A stretch of 64,000 bases of DNA from Natrinema pellirubrum DSM 15624 (GCF_000230735.2 NC_019962.1:186001-250000), one strand, 5' to 3'. Positions 52,350-61,979 are shown, numbered from the stretch's first letter. Notes: generated by a model not told the origin, from the sequence alone. A program made the numbers and translations.

Positions 52350-54659
52350 TCACTCTCGACGGCCGATCACCGGGAGCCGGTCCCGGGCGAGATCGTCGAC
52401 GACCGCGATCGCCGCGTCGGCCTCCGCCCTGTCGACGCCCCCGCCGTAGGTCGCCCGTTCGTAGGCCTCGAGGACGCGCTCGAGGCGCGGATCCGTCGGT
52501 GGCTCGCCTTCGTCGGCGGCCGCGGCAAGGGCCGTCAGATACGCCCGGCCCGATTCCGAGCGTCGTCGGGGCCGGTACTGCCGAGCCAGCAGGCGCTCGA
52601 GGCGCTCGAACGCGCGTTCGGCGTCCCGGTTGGGATCGCGACGGGGGCCGTGCCAGTAGACGCCGACCTCGCGCCGGAGTCGTGCCAGCGCGCCGGTCCG
52701 ACGCGCCCCTGCGGCAAGGCCGACGAGCGCCACCACCCCGAGTGCGACCGATTCGCGGGCGACGGCCGAGAGGCGCTCGAGCCAGGATCGCTCGTCCTCG
52801 CCGTCGACGGTAGTGCCGTTGAACGACGTCTCGGGGTCGTCGGTGTCGTTCGTCGCGTTGTCCTCGGGTTCCGTGTCGTTTTGGGGCTCCTGCACGTCGG
52901 ACGGGTCGTTCGGTTCGGTTCCGTTCCCGTCGAAGGAGTCGGATCCGTCCCCATCTCGTGGGTCCTCGTCCGTTCCGGGATCGTTCCCGTCGATTGGCAC
53001 GTCGGCGCTCTCGTCGGTGTCGGCGTTGTCGTTCCCGTTTGCGCGGGCCTCCTGCAGGCGGTCGGTGTGGACGTCGCTCCGCGTGCTGCTCGGCGTCGGA
53101 TCGAACCGGACCCAGCCGTGATCGGGGAAGTAGGCCTCGACCCAGGAGTGGGCGTCGAGCCCGCGAACGACGTAGGTGTCGTCGTCGACCTGCTGGCCGG
53201 TCGTGTAGCCGGTGACGTAGCGGGCCGGAATCCCTTCCTCACGGAGCATCTGGGTCATCGTCGTCGCGAAGTAGACGCAGTAGCCCGCATCCATCTCCAG
53301 CAGGAACTTCTCGGCGACGTTGCCCGAGGGCTGGGACACCTCGAGCGAATAGCGCTTCGTCGACTCGAGGGCGTCCTCGATCGCGACCGCTTTGTCGTAG
53401 GGGGTGTCGGCGCCGGCAGTGATCTCGTCGGTTCGGTCGCCAAAGGTACTCGAGGTATCTTCGGGCGTCTGGAGATACGTGTCGGTGATCCGGTCGGGGT
53501 AGTCGGTCCCCGCGGCTCGAAGCGCCGCCGGACGCTGGTCGACGACAGCGCTCTCGACCGTGTAGCTCTCGCCCGGCTGGAGCGGTGTCTCGGGCCGGGG
53601 CTGGCCGTGTCTGGAGACGGTCGTCCGCCGCGTGATCTCGCCGCCGAGTTCGACCGGCTGGGGTGCGACGGGCATGATCCCGAGTTCCGTTTCGGCGGTG
53701 ACGGTCTGTTTGACGGTCTCGGTGCTGTCGGGTGGCGAAGCCAGCCGTCCGTCGTACCGCTCGTCCTGTCCCGTCCGGACCCACTCGTCGCCGGTGAACC
53801 GGTCGTAGACTCCCGTCCGCCAGTAGGCGGGGTCGTCCGATTCGACGGTAAAGCGCACTTCCGGCGAGAGATCGACCTGGCCGGAGATCCCCGATCGCTG
53901 GGGTGCCGAGTCGATCGTCGCCTCGAGGGTCCCGGGTTCGCCCTGTGTCAGGTGTGTCGGCCCCGTCGGCTCGCCGGGGACGACCGAGACCGACAGCGAG
54001 AGCGCGACGGTCACCGCGAACAGGACCGCGAGCAGGTCCGCCTGTGCGATCGAGCCGCCACGGTGCCGGAGGTCGCCGAAGGCGACGGCACCGATGGCTG
54101 CGAGGGTGCCGGCGAGCGCGGCCGGTGTCCCCGCGTCCCCGGTCAGAACGAGAAAGCCCAGCGCCGCGCCGCCGGGGACGACGCTGGCGGCGTACCGGCC
54201 CCGGGCGGCGAGATACCACGAGAGGAACACGGGGGCGGGCGCGAACCCGAGCGTCCAGGTCCCTGCCTGTACCATTCGAAGCAACGGGAGCCCGGTCGCG
54301 AGCGCGACGGTGTCGGAAACGAGCTGGTCGGTCGCCGTGAGAACGGTACCGAGTTCGACGCCGGCCGACGTGAAGTAGTAGGCGAACCCGATCCCGGCCC
54401 CGACCGCGGCGACCATCGCCGCGGTCCGTGGGCGGATCAGCCCCGCGAGGATCGTCGCCGCGGCGAGGCTCAGGCCGACGATCGCCAGCAACGATCGACT
54501 ACCGCCGACGACCTGTGTCACGCCGTACAGGACCGAGACGTACGACGCCGTCAGGACCAAGACACAGCCGAGTGCCAGCCAGCGGGCGACATCGACCGTC
54601 CCGTCGGTATCGATCGCGACCGTCCGCTCGCCGGCGTGGCTCGAGGCCTCCGTACTCAT
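52350..54659 (-). CDS. Membrane-bound transglutaminase-like protein (DUF3488/DUF4129)
   Basis: 769 residues. About six N-terminal transmembrane helices (28-215), an external region, the transglutaminase core (about 430-525) with Cys in AGYCVYFATTM, His in DAHSWVEAYF and Asp in VRFDPTP as the triad, a long acidic Asp/Thr/Asn-rich linker, another membrane helix (about 630-650), and a C-terminal cytoplasmic DUF4129 domain. It forms the last gene of a MoxR-DUF58-TGase operon, its ATG overlapping the DUF58 stop. In other archaea and bacteria such sets are linked to cell-surface protein modification or assembly. Confidence 0.92.
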   Translation of the reverse strand: MSTEASSHAGERTVAIDTDGTVDVARWLALGCVLVLTASYVSVLYGVTQVVGGSRSLLAIVGLSLAAATILAGLIRPRTAAMVAAVGAGIGFAYYFTSAGVELGTVLTATDQLVSDTVALATGLPLLRMVQAGTWTLGFAPAPVFLSWYLAARGRYAASVVPGGAALGFLVLTGDAGTPAALAGTLAAIGAVAFGDLRHRGGSIAQADLLAVLFAVTVALSLSVSVVPGEPTGPTHLTQGEPGTLEATIDSAPQRSGISGQVDLSPEVRFTVESDDPAYWRTGVYDRFTGDEWVRTGQDERYDGRLASPPDSTETVKQTVTAETELGIMPVAPQPVELGGEITRRTTVSRHGQPRPETPLQPGESYTVESAVVDQRPAALRAAGTDYPDRITDTYLQTPEDTSSTFGDRTDEITAGADTPYDKAVAIEDALESTKRYSLEVSQPSGNVAEKFLLEMDAGYCVYFATTMTQMLREEGIPARYVTGYTTGQQVDDDTYVVRGLDAHSWVEAYFPDHGWVRFDPTPSSTRSDVHTDRLQEARANGNDNADTDESADVPIDGNDPGTDEDPRDGDGSDSFDGNGTEPNDPSDVQEPQNDTEPEDNATNDTDDPETSFNGTTVDGEDERSWLERLSAVARESVALGVVALVGLAAGARRTGALARLRREVGVYWHGPRRDPNRDAERAFERLERLLARQYRPRRRSESGRAYLTALAAAADEGEPPTDPRLERVLEAYERATYGGGVDRAEADAAIAVVDDLARDRLPVIGRRE

Positions 54660-55717
54660 ACGCTCACCCCCGATCGATTGCCGGGATCGGGATCGACCGG
54701 CCCGTCGTCTCCCATCCGGTCCGAACGATCCGTGCCGAACAGCCGACCGAAGGGAATCTCCCGGCCGTCGACCGTGATCGTCGTCCCGGTCGACTCGGTC
54801 CGGACCACGACGTCGGCGTCTCGGCGCTCTTCCTCGGGGAGTTCACCCGGTTCGGCGACGGCGAGCAGTCCGAGCAGGTCCCGGTGATGGGCACGGCCCG
54901 TTCCCGGTGGCTGTGTCGCGTCGGGTGTGACGAGCCCGACCGTCGCCCCCTGCTCGAGGAGGGCGGTCGCGACGCTGGCGGCGGCCGACGCCATCTCGTC
55001 GGCCCCGTCCTCGCGGTCGGTCGGGCAATCGGCGGCGATCGTGACGGCACCGACCGCGTCGTCGTCGGCGTACTCCGTGACGACGAGGTCCTCGTCGGGG
55101 CGTTTGGCCGCGCTCTTCCAGTGGACGTCGGCCATCGGATCGCCCCGTTGGTACGTCCGGAGATGGTCGAACTCCTCGCGGGTCCGTCGGTCGGCGACGC
55201 TGGCGAGCGTCCGCCGATCGACCGCGGGGCCGCCGTCGAGGGCCCGAACCCGGGGGTAGACCAGAACCGTCGCCGTCTCCTCGTATTCGAACTGCCGTTC
55301 GATCAGGCCGATGATGTCGCTGACGACTATCGATAGCGGTCCGACCCGATGGCGGCCGCGCGCCTCGAGTCGCAGGTCGTAGGCGAACGCCTCCTCGCCG
55401 TCGAGGGTCGTCTCCGCGTACGGGGCCGTGATCGCAGAGAGGCCGTCGCCGACGGTATCGGATACCGTCGCGGCGACGGTATCGTCGGTTTCGATCGCGA
55501 CCGAAACCGTTCGTTCCTCGCCGATGAACCCCTCGGCGAGCGGACGGCGGGTCACGCGGGGCCGCTCGGCGCGGGCGACCACGACGGCGCCGGCGAGGAG
55601 GACGACGAGCAGCGGGACGACGACGGCGTTCAACGCACGTGGTCCGAACCGCCAGCTCATCGCGGTGGCCGCGAGGACGACGGCGACGGCGACCCAGCCG
55701 CGGCGCGTGAGTCTCAT
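54656..55717 (-). CDS. DUF58 domain protein
   Basis: 353 residues. Two N-terminal transmembrane helices (about 8-20 and 27-47), an Ig-like beta domain (about 55-165), then the DUF58/vWA-like domain whose signature is FDHLRTYQRGDPMADVHWKSAAKRP (about 195-215). The MIDAS triad is only partly recognisable. It overlaps both neighbours by ATGA starts, so the three-gene operon is translationally coupled. Acts with the MoxR ATPase in an unknown surface-assembly role. Confidence 0.92.
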   Translation of the reverse strand: MRLTRRGWVAVAVVLAATAMSWRFGPRALNAVVVPLLVVLLAGAVVVARAERPRVTRRPLAEGFIGEERTVSVAIETDDTVAATVSDTVGDGLSAITAPYAETTLDGEEAFAYDLRLEARGRHRVGPLSIVVSDIIGLIERQFEYEETATVLVYPRVRALDGGPAVDRRTLASVADRRTREEFDHLRTYQRGDPMADVHWKSAAKRPDEDLVVTEYADDDAVGAVTIAADCPTDREDGADEMASAAASVATALLEQGATVGLVTPDATQPPGTGRAHHRDLLGLLAVAEPGELPEEERRDADVVVRTESTGTTITVDGREIPFGRLFGTDRSDRMGDDGPVDPDPGNRSGVSV

Positions 55718-56694
55718 TCGACGGGGACGCGCTCGAGTGCGTCCTCGATGACCGCGATCCCGTCGCGGTCGCGACCGTTCGTCTTGATCCGATGGCCCAG
55801 GACGACCCGTGCCTCGGTCTCGATGTCGTCGGGAATCACGTACTCCCGACCGTTGGTGACCGCCCGGGCCTGGGCCGCTCGCAGCAGCGAGATCGTCCCG
55901 CGGGGACTGACGCCGATGTGGGCGTTCTCGCGGGTGTACGCCGCCAGCCGGGTGACGTACTCCCGGACCGGCTCGGCAACCTGTACCGTCGAGACGGTCT
56001 CGCGGGCGGCGACGAGGGTCTCGCGGTCGGTCACCGCCTCGAGGGAGTCGATGGGGTGATCGCCGACGGTCCGGCCGAGCAGTTCGGCCTCCTCGTCGGG
56101 GTCGGGGTAGCCCAGGCGGAGCTTCTTCATGAAGCGATCGACCTCGGCGAAGGGCAACTCGTAGGTCCGGTTGGGCTCGACGGCGTTCTGGGTCGCGATC
56201 ACGGTAAAGGGTGTCGGCAGCTCGCGGGTCCGGCCGTCGGTGGTGACCTGCTCTTCCTCCATCGCCTCGAGCAGGGCCGCTTGGGTCTTCGGCGGCGCGC
56301 GGTTGATCTCGTCGCCGAGAACGATGTTGCCGAAGACGGGGCCGGGCTGGAACTCGAACTCGCGGGTCTTCTGGTTGAAGACGTTGACGCCGGTCACGTC
56401 GGTCGGGAGGAGATCGGGGGTAAACTGGACCCGACTGAACGAACAGTCGACGGATCTGGCGATCGAGCGCGCGAGCATGGTCTTGCCGACTCCCGGCACG
56501 TCCTCGAGCAGGACGTGGCCGCGGCCGAGCAAGGCGGTGACGACGTGTTCGACGGCGTCGTCGTGCCCGACGATGACGTCGGCGACGTTTCGCTCGATGT
56601 CGTCACAGAGCCGTTCGACGGTGTCGATCCGGAGGGTTTCGCCGTCGGTCGGCGGATCGGTACTCGCGTCCGGCGTCGGATTGGCATCGGTCAT
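55714..56694 (-). CDS. MoxR-family AAA ATPase
   Basis: 326 residues from ATG 56692-56694; an in-frame ATG at 56763 could add 23 residues, but they are not family-like. Walker A GVGKTMLA (about 65), Walker B LGDEINRAPPKTQAALLEAM, sensor AEVDRFMKKL and the arginine region. MoxR proteins are chaperone-like ATPases that act on partners encoded beside them. The first gene of the MoxR-DUF58-TGase operon. Confidence 0.94.
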   Translation of the reverse strand: MTDANPTPDASTDPPTDGETLRIDTVERLCDDIERNVADVIVGHDDAVEHVVTALLGRGHVLLEDVPGVGKTMLARSIARSVDCSFSRVQFTPDLLPTDVTGVNVFNQKTREFEFQPGPVFGNIVLGDEINRAPPKTQAALLEAMEEEQVTTDGRTRELPTPFTVIATQNAVEPNRTYELPFAEVDRFMKKLRLGYPDPDEEAELLGRTVGDHPIDSLEAVTDRETLVAARETVSTVQVAEPVREYVTRLAAYTRENAHIGVSPRGTISLLRAAQARAVTNGREYVIPDDIETEARVVLGHRIKTNGRDRDGIAVIEDALERVPVE

Positions 56695-56902
56695 ACTCTC
56701 GTCACTGGCCGCGGGGAGGCGGGCGACTCGGCCGTTACTACGACATCCGGCGCTCCGAGACATATGTTTTGTGTCGCAGGAATTACTACTCGTATGAGAC
56801 GTATCGGCGGCCAGTCGACCGATCGTCGCTCGAACCCGTTGATCGACGGTGCCGAAGCTATCCGGCTAGCAGTCGGAAAACGATACCTCCGTTCGGGACG
56901 AC

Positions 56903-57097
56903 CTAGAGCCGCTCGACGTTAGTCGCGCGTGGCCCCTTCTCGGCCTCCTCGATGTCGAACTCCAGCTCCTGCCCCTCCTCGAGGTCAGGACCGCCGATGT
57001 CCTCCATGTGGAAGAACACGTCCTCGTCCGCGTCGTCAGTTTCGATGAAGCCGTAGCCGCCAGTGTCGTTGAAGAAGTCGACCGTACCTTTCGCCAT
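56903..57097 (-). CDS. cspA: Cold-shock domain protein
   Basis: 64 residues. Nucleic-acid-binding motifs RNP1-like GGYGFIET and RNP2-like DVFFHMED, as in all single CSD proteins. It binds single-stranded RNA or DNA and aids RNA remodelling. It is acidic in the C-terminal part (EEGQELEFDIEEAEKGP), as expected in halophiles. A strong TATA (TTTATATC, minus strand about 57124-57132) lies about 30 nt upstream, so the mRNA is short-leadered. Confidence 0.95.
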   Translation of the reverse strand: MAKGTVDFFNDTGGYGFIETDDADEDVFFHMEDIGGPDLEEGQELEFDIEEAEKGPRATNVERL

Positions 57098-57123
57098 TGC
57101 AAGTGTACAAAGCCGCGACGAAG

Positions 57124-57132
57124 ATATAAAAC
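57124..57132 (-). promoter_or_regulatory. TATA box of cspA
   Basis: TTTATATCT on the minus strand, about 27-35 nt before the cspA ATG, flanked by AT-rich bases. Confidence 0.65.
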
Positions 57133-57193
57133 TTCGGGACCCCGTCCGCAGGACACCCCCGAGAAGCCGGTCGTTACCGCCAGCAGTCGCCGA

Positions 57194-57430
57194 TTACCAT
57201 GATTTGCAGTCCGGACAGACGAGGTCGCCGTCCGCGCGCCAGACCCGGTCGACCGCGGTCTCACAGTGGTTGCACGTGTACGTTCCCCACGCGTACGTCG
57301 AGCGGACGCGTGCCCTATCGCCGGGGCTCGCGTCGTCGCTCCCTGACTCCGTCTCGGCTCCGGCCCCGTCGCCCGACTCGGTGGCCGCCTCCTCGTCGTC
57401 GAACGCCGAGAGCGTCGCGTCCTCAGTCAC
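57194..57430 (-). CDS. Small zinc-ribbon protein (DUF7573-like)
   Basis: 78 residues: a disordered acidic N-terminus (about 1-40), then TYAWGTYTCNHCETAVDRVWRADGDLVCPDCKSW with two CxxC pairs spaced as a zinc ribbon at the extreme C-terminus. Likely binds nucleic acid or a protein partner. It starts upstream of cspA on the same strand, 96 nt before it, and may be cotranscribed. Function unknown. Confidence 0.78.
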   Translation of the reverse strand: MTEDATLSAFDDEEAATESGDGAGAETESGSDDASPGDRARVRSTYAWGTYTCNHCETAVDRVWRADGDLVCPDCKSW

Positions 57431-57537
57431 GGGCCAATGTTAGAGCGGGAGCGGTTTAATCGCTCCGACGATGCTGTGTGGTCGACCGGCCGGGCGGGAC
57501 CGGCACGGACAAGTAGCCCCGATAACAACCCCCGCAT

Positions 57538-57732
57538 ATGGACACCATCACACCGTTGAACATCGTCGTGGACAACCTCACCGAGATGACCGAACTCTTC
57601 AGTGACGTCGCCGCGGGGGACGGGCTCGCGCCGTTGCTGGTCCTGATCGGTGGCCTCCTCGTCGCCTTCTCGCTGGCCGTCTTCGGCGCGCTCACCCTCG
57701 GCGCGGTCGGTGACCTCTTTACTGCGAACTGA
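57538..57732 (+). CDS. Small single-pass membrane protein (DUF7859-like)
   Basis: 64 residues with an acidic N-terminus (NIVVDNLTEMTELFSD), one strong transmembrane helix (about 30-56, LAPLLVLIGGLLVAFSLAVFG) and a short end DLFTAN. It is convergent with the F420 reductase gene, 14 nt apart. Function unknown. Confidence 0.72.
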   Translation: MDTITPLNIVVDNLTEMTELFSDVAAGDGLAPLLVLIGGLLVAFSLAVFGALTLGAVGDLFTAN

Positions 57733-57746
57733 CTGCGAGTCGCTTT

Positions 57747-58754
57747 TCAGCCGTCGGTACTCGCCCGAGCCAGCGCCTCGCTCGCCCGTTCGACCGCGTC
57801 CTCGAGGTCCGGCCCCAGCGGCGAACCGACGACGATCCCGTCGACGTGTTCGAGTGCCGCCCCGAACCGGTCGGCGACCGTCTCGGTCGTCCCGGCGATG
57901 CAGAAGGCGTCGATCATCGCCGGCGTGACGCGGCCGAACGCCTCGGGTAGGTCACCCCGCTCGAGGGACTCGCTCACCGCGCTCGCGGCCTCCCGGTCGA
58001 TGTCGTGGCGCTCGAGGACCGGCTCGGCGGCCCCACCGACGATGAAGGCGACGGGCGGCCGGGCCGCCTCGCGGGCCTCGCTCTCGTCGGCGGCGACGCT
58101 GACGCTGGCGAAGGCAAGCGACTCGAACGCGCCGCGGTCGTCCGAGCGTTCGGCGAGTCCTTGCCCTAGCTGCGCCGCGCTCCACTCGAGGTCTTTCGGA
58201 TGGGCGGCGTTTATCAACACGCCGTCGGCGTGTTTCGCGCTCATTCGGAGCATGTGCGGGCCCTGTGCGCCGACGTAGACCGGGATCTCACCGGCCGGCT
58301 CGAGGTTCAGCGAGGCGTCCCGCGCGGTGAAGGTCCCCTCGTGGGTGACCGTCTCGCCGTCCCAGAGGTCCCGTGCGAGGTCGAACGTCTCGAGGACGCG
58401 CCGGAGCGGGCTGTCGCGCTCGATGCCCAGGTTCGACAGCGAGGAGCGGTCGCCGGCGCCGACGCCGAAGACCGCCCGCCCGTCGCTGATCTCGTCGATC
58501 GTCGCCGTCTGCGAGGCGAGTTTCACCGGATGGGTCTCGTAGGGGTTGACGACGCCCGGGCCAAGCTGCAGGTCGTCGGTGGCGTCGGCCATCCGCGAGA
58601 GGACGACGAACGGATCGCGGTTGAAGTAGTGGCCGCTCGCGAACGCGACGTCGAACCCCTCGTCCTCCGCGAGCTCGGCCAGGTCGGCGAGCCGCTCGGG
58701 CGGGTGTTCGGGCGTGAGTTCGATGCCCCAGGTCGATCCGGTATCGTCGCTCAT
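57747..58754 (-). CDS. F420-dependent oxidoreductase (LLM family, Mer-like)
   Basis: 335 residues, luciferase-like TIM barrel. N-terminus GIELTPEHPPERLADLAELAEDEGFDVAFASGHYFNRDPF, later GVGAGDRSSLSNLGIE and PVYVGAQGPHMLRMSAKHADGVLIN as in methylene-H4MPT reductase-like enzymes that use coenzyme F420. Haloarchaea have no methanopterin pathway, so the true substrate is probably a different one-carbon or folate-like carrier. Its ATG overlaps the cofE stop (ATGA), tying it to F420 synthesis. Confidence 0.88.
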   Translation of the reverse strand: MSDDTGSTWGIELTPEHPPERLADLAELAEDEGFDVAFASGHYFNRDPFVVLSRMADATDDLQLGPGVVNPYETHPVKLASQTATIDEISDGRAVFGVGAGDRSSLSNLGIERDSPLRRVLETFDLARDLWDGETVTHEGTFTARDASLNLEPAGEIPVYVGAQGPHMLRMSAKHADGVLINAAHPKDLEWSAAQLGQGLAERSDDRGAFESLAFASVSVAADESEAREAARPPVAFIVGGAAEPVLERHDIDREAASAVSESLERGDLPEAFGRVTPAMIDAFCIAGTTETVADRFGAALEHVDGIVVGSPLGPDLEDAVERASEALARASTDG

Positions 58755-59521
58755 GCGTCGACCCTCCACTCCCGCAGCGCCTGTCGAATCAGGTCGTCGT
58801 CGACCGACCGGAAGAGTTCGTCGCTGCCCTCGTGGTCGCCGAACTCCCAGTCGCGGACGACGACGGCCGGGGTCCCGCCCGCGCCCTCGCCGGTCACGAG
58901 GTTCGCGGCGGCGGCGAGTTCGTCGATCACCGACTGGACGGTGACGCCGAGTTCGTGGCCGTCTCGGTCCGCCTCGCCGCGCCAGTCACGGCTGGCGGGC
59001 AGCCCGGCCCAGCCGATCGCGACGCCGGTCTGGCCGTGCCGGAACGGTCGGCCGCAGGTGTCGGTCACCACGACGCCGACGTCATCGTAGCCCCGCTCCG
59101 CGAGCCCCGAACGGATCCGCTCGGCGCTCTCGCTTGGTTTGCGCGGCAACAGGAGGATGTCGTGATCGGGCACGTTCGAGCGGTCGATCCCCGCGTTCGG
59201 CGCGATATGGCCGAAGCGCGTCTCAGCCAGCAGGAACGGACAGTCGATCAGCAGCTCCGCACTCTCCTCTAAGACTGCCTGTGCGAACCGCGGGTCCTTC
59301 TCCTCGCCCGCGACCGATTCGATCCGGCCGGCGATCTCCTCGGCCCGTCCGCTGACGGGGTAGTCCTCGAGATCCGCCGTCCGTCCCTCGGCCTTCGAGA
59401 CGATCGTACTCGCGACCGTGAGTACGTCGCCCGGCTCGAGGTCGACCCGATCCGCGACGAGGGCGGCGATGTCGTCGCCGGGGCGGACCTCGGGCAGGTC
59501 CGCCACGCCGTTGAGTTCCAT
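58751..59521 (-). CDS. cofE: Coenzyme F420-0:L-glutamate ligase
   Basis: 256 residues. CofE adds glutamates to F420-0. Key segments: VRPGDDIAALVADRVDLEPGDVL, VASTIVSKAEGR, NAGIDRSNVP and DTCGRPFRHGQTGVAIGWAG, which build the GTP and metal sites. Length agrees with archaeal enzymes. Upstream gene of a two-gene unit with an F420-using reductase. No FbiB-type fused domain. Confidence 0.95.
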   Translation of the reverse strand: MELNGVADLPEVRPGDDIAALVADRVDLEPGDVLTVASTIVSKAEGRTADLEDYPVSGRAEEIAGRIESVAGEEKDPRFAQAVLEESAELLIDCPFLLAETRFGHIAPNAGIDRSNVPDHDILLLPRKPSESAERIRSGLAERGYDDVGVVVTDTCGRPFRHGQTGVAIGWAGLPASRDWRGEADRDGHELGVTVQSVIDELAAAANLVTGEGAGGTPAVVVRDWEFGDHEGSDELFRSVDDDLIRQALREWRVDA

Positions 59522-59623
59522 ACCGGTGGGTGGGGAAGCGGCGTCAAAAGGGCACCGTCACCGGAGACTTCGGCCAGTGGCGGTGGGTCGGTCCGATCGG
59601 GTTCGGGCTCCGACCGCGTCCGA

Positions 59624-60364
59624 TTACAGCGGCTCTCGATCGTGATCGAACAGCGTCCCCGGCCCGTCGAACGCGTCCTTGAACCCGGCCGCTCCGCAGG
59701 CGTCCCACAGCGTCGCGCCGTTGCTCGTGATCACCGGGATCCCGAGTCGCGACTCGAGGTCGTCGACCACGGCTAGCGACCGGTAGTTCGTACAGGAGAC
59801 GAAGACGGCGTCGACGTCGTCGCCGTCGACCGCCTCGAGTACCTGCCGGGCGGCGTCGTCTGGGGTCAGCGCGCCGATGTCCGTATTCGCCGCGAGCCCG
59901 CGGCCGTCGATCGAGGCGACGTCGACGCCCGCGTCCTCGAGGAACGCCCGCTCCCGGTCGTCGAGTTCCGTGGTGTACGGCGTCGCGACCGCGATCCGCT
60001 CGGCCTCGAGGGCCTCGAGCGCGCGGACGACCGACCGAGCGGTCGCGACCGCGGGGACGCCGGCCGCCTCCTGCAGTCGGGCCTCGAGTTCGATGTCGAA
60101 CCCGGGGCCATGCAGGAGGCTCCCGGTCGTACAGGCGTAGGCGACCGCGTCGACGTCGGCGTGGCCGAGGAGTTCGGCGGCCCGCGCCGCGTCGTCGCTC
60201 ATCGCGTCGAGTTCGTCGACGGTGACCGACTCGAGGGCCATCCGCGCGCCGTGGACGGTGATCCCGTCAGGGAGGAACGCCCGGAACTCCGGTTCGGCCG
60301 TCGTGTTCGACGAGGGGACGATCAGCCCAAGTCGGCCGCCGCGGTCGGCATCGGCGTCAGTCAT
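59624..60364 (-). CDS. Asp/Glu racemase superfamily protein (maleate isomerase/arylmalonate decarboxylase-like)
   Basis: 246 residues. Begins GRLGLIVPSSNTTAEPEF, with catalytic Cys in VAYACTTGS (about 85) and VFVSCTNYRSL (about 190). Two Cys in similar contexts are the hallmark of maleate cis-trans isomerases, arylmalonate decarboxylases and hydantoin racemase relatives. The ATG overlaps the hyuB stop region (60357-60364), so it is coupled to HyuB/HyuA; a role as a racemase or isomerase serving the same pathway is likely but unproven. Confidence 0.85.
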   Translation of the reverse strand: MTDADADRGGRLGLIVPSSNTTAEPEFRAFLPDGITVHGARMALESVTVDELDAMSDDAARAAELLGHADVDAVAYACTTGSLLHGPGFDIELEARLQEAAGVPAVATARSVVRALEALEAERIAVATPYTTELDDRERAFLEDAGVDVASIDGRGLAANTDIGALTPDDAARQVLEAVDGDDVDAVFVSCTNYRSLAVVDDLESRLGIPVITSNGATLWDACGAAGFKDAFDGPGTLFDHDREPL

Positions 60365-61979
60365 CGGCCTCTCCGTCGCCGCGATCGTCCGGATCGCCGT
60401 GCCCGCCGCCGCCGGGCGTCCGTACGGTGACAGTCGTCCCGGCGTCGACGTCGACCGTCGTCTTCGCGGGCACCGCTTCGCCATCGATCAGGTTCTCGCC
60501 GGTCGCGCCGTCCTCGCCGCCCGCGACGCCCTTCGGCGCGTGGCGGCGGCGCTCGGTCAGCAGCGACACCGTCGCCGGCGTTTCGACGGTCACCGAACGC
60601 TCGAGGCCCTCGCCGCCCCGATGGCGGCCGCGACCGCCGCTGCCCTCGCGGAGCGCGTAGCGCTCGACCCGCAGCGGGTACTCCGTCTCGAGGGACTCGA
60701 CGGGCGTGTTGAGCGTGTTGGTCATGCCGACCTGGACGCCGTCCATCCCGTCGCGCTCGGCGCGCGCACCGAAGCCGCCGCCGATCGTCTCGTAGTAGGC
60801 GAAGGAGCCGTCCCGTGCGCCGATGGTGAGGTTGTTCATCGTGCCCTGTCCCTGCGCGGGGACGCGATCGGGGGCGGCCTCGGCCAGCGCGGTGAAGACC
60901 ACGTCGGTGACCCGCTGGCTGGTCTCGACGTTGCCGCCGACCACGGCGGCCGGCGCGGTCGGATTCAGTAGCGACCCCTCGGGCGCGCTGACGCTCACCG
61001 GCTCGTAACAGCCGTGATTCGGCGGGATCTCGGGGTCGGTGAGGCAGCGAACGACGAAGTAGACGGCGCTCGTCGCGACCGAAAGCGGCGCGTTGAGGTT
61101 GCCCGCGACCTGCGCGGCCGTTCCCGAGAAATCGACGTCGATCGACTCGTCCTCGATCGTCACCGTGGCCCTGATCTCGACGTCCTCGTCGGTCACGCCG
61201 TCGCCCTCGAGGACGTCGGTCGCCTCGTAGGTCCCGTCGGGGAGGGCCGCGATCTCGTCCGCGAGGCGCTCGCGGGAGTAGTCGATCACGGCGTCGAACC
61301 CCGCGAGGACCGTTTCGCGGCCGTGGTCGTCGAAGAGGTCGGCGAGTCGCTTCTCCGCGCGTTCGTTGGCGGCCTGCTGGGCGCGCAGGTCCGCCCGGCG
61401 CTCGTCGGGGTTGCGGACGTTCGCGAGAACGAGCGAGCGGACTTCCGTCTGGGGCTCGCCGCCCGCGACGAGCCGGGTCGGCGGGAGCCGGAGCCCCTCC
61501 TGGTAGATCTCCTCCGCGCCCGCGGGCATGCTCCCGGGAGTCATTCCGCCCACGTCGGCGTGGTGGGCTCGAGAGACGGCGTAGCCGACGATCTCCCGAT
61601 CCCCGTCGCCGTTCTCGCCCTCGGAACCGGCTTCGTCTCGATCGGGGGCGATCGGCGAGACCATCGTCACGTCCGGCAGGTGTGTGCCGCCGGTGAAGGG
61701 ATCGTTGAGGACGAACACGTCTCCGGGCTGTGGGTCGTGTTCGTGAACGGCCGCGACGGCGGCCGGTATCGCGCCCAGATGGACCGGGATGTGTTCGGCC
61801 TGTGCGACCATCCGCCCGTCGGCGTCGAACAGCGCCGTCGAGCAGTCCCGCCGTTCCTTGATGTTCGGCGAGTACGCGCCCCGGATCAACGTCTGGCCCA
61901 TCTCCTCGGCGACGCTCTCGAGTTGGTTCCGCAGGACCTCGAGGGTCACCGGATCGATACCCCCGCTCGCGTCCGTCAT
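60357..61979 (-). CDS. hyuB: Hydantoinase B/oxoprolinase family protein
   Basis: 540 residues. Family segments: IDPVTLEVLRNQLESVAEEMG, SPNIKERRDCSTALFD, LNDPFTGGTHLPDV and GGNVETSQRVTDVVFTAL. HyuB partners HyuA in ATP-dependent hydrolysis of cyclic amides (hydantoins, 5-oxoproline, N-methylhydantoin). The acid-rich end after about 500 is a haloarchaeal extension. It overlaps HyuA (61976-61979, ATGA) and the racemase-like gene on its other end, making a three-gene unit. Confidence 0.93.
   Translation of the reverse strand: MTDASGGIDPVTLEVLRNQLESVAEEMGQTLIRGAYSPNIKERRDCSTALFDADGRMVAQAEHIPVHLGAIPAAVAAVHEHDPQPGDVFVLNDPFTGGTHLPDVTMVSPIAPDRDEAGSEGENGDGDREIVGYAVSRAHHADVGGMTPGSMPAGAEEIYQEGLRLPPTRLVAGGEPQTEVRSLVLANVRNPDERRADLRAQQAANERAEKRLADLFDDHGRETVLAGFDAVIDYSRERLADEIAALPDGTYEATDVLEGDGVTDEDVEIRATVTIEDESIDVDFSGTAAQVAGNLNAPLSVATSAVYFVVRCLTDPEIPPNHGCYEPVSVSAPEGSLLNPTAPAAVVGGNVETSQRVTDVVFTALAEAAPDRVPAQGQGTMNNLTIGARDGSFAYYETIGGGFGARAERDGMDGVQVGMTNTLNTPVESLETEYPLRVERYALREGSGGRGRHRGGEGLERSVTVETPATVSLLTERRRHAPKGVAGGEDGATGENLIDGEAVPAKTTVDVDAGTTVTVRTPGGGGHGDPDDRGDGEADD

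Noticed and set aside
52650-54887. 745-codon plus-strand frame opposite the transglutaminase gene
   Set aside because: Antisense shadow; the minus strand has the catalytic triad and membrane helices.
59501-59623. A shared promoter joining the racemase-like gene and cofE as one operon
   Set aside because: The 102-nt gap and lack of functional link leave it undecided; not called.
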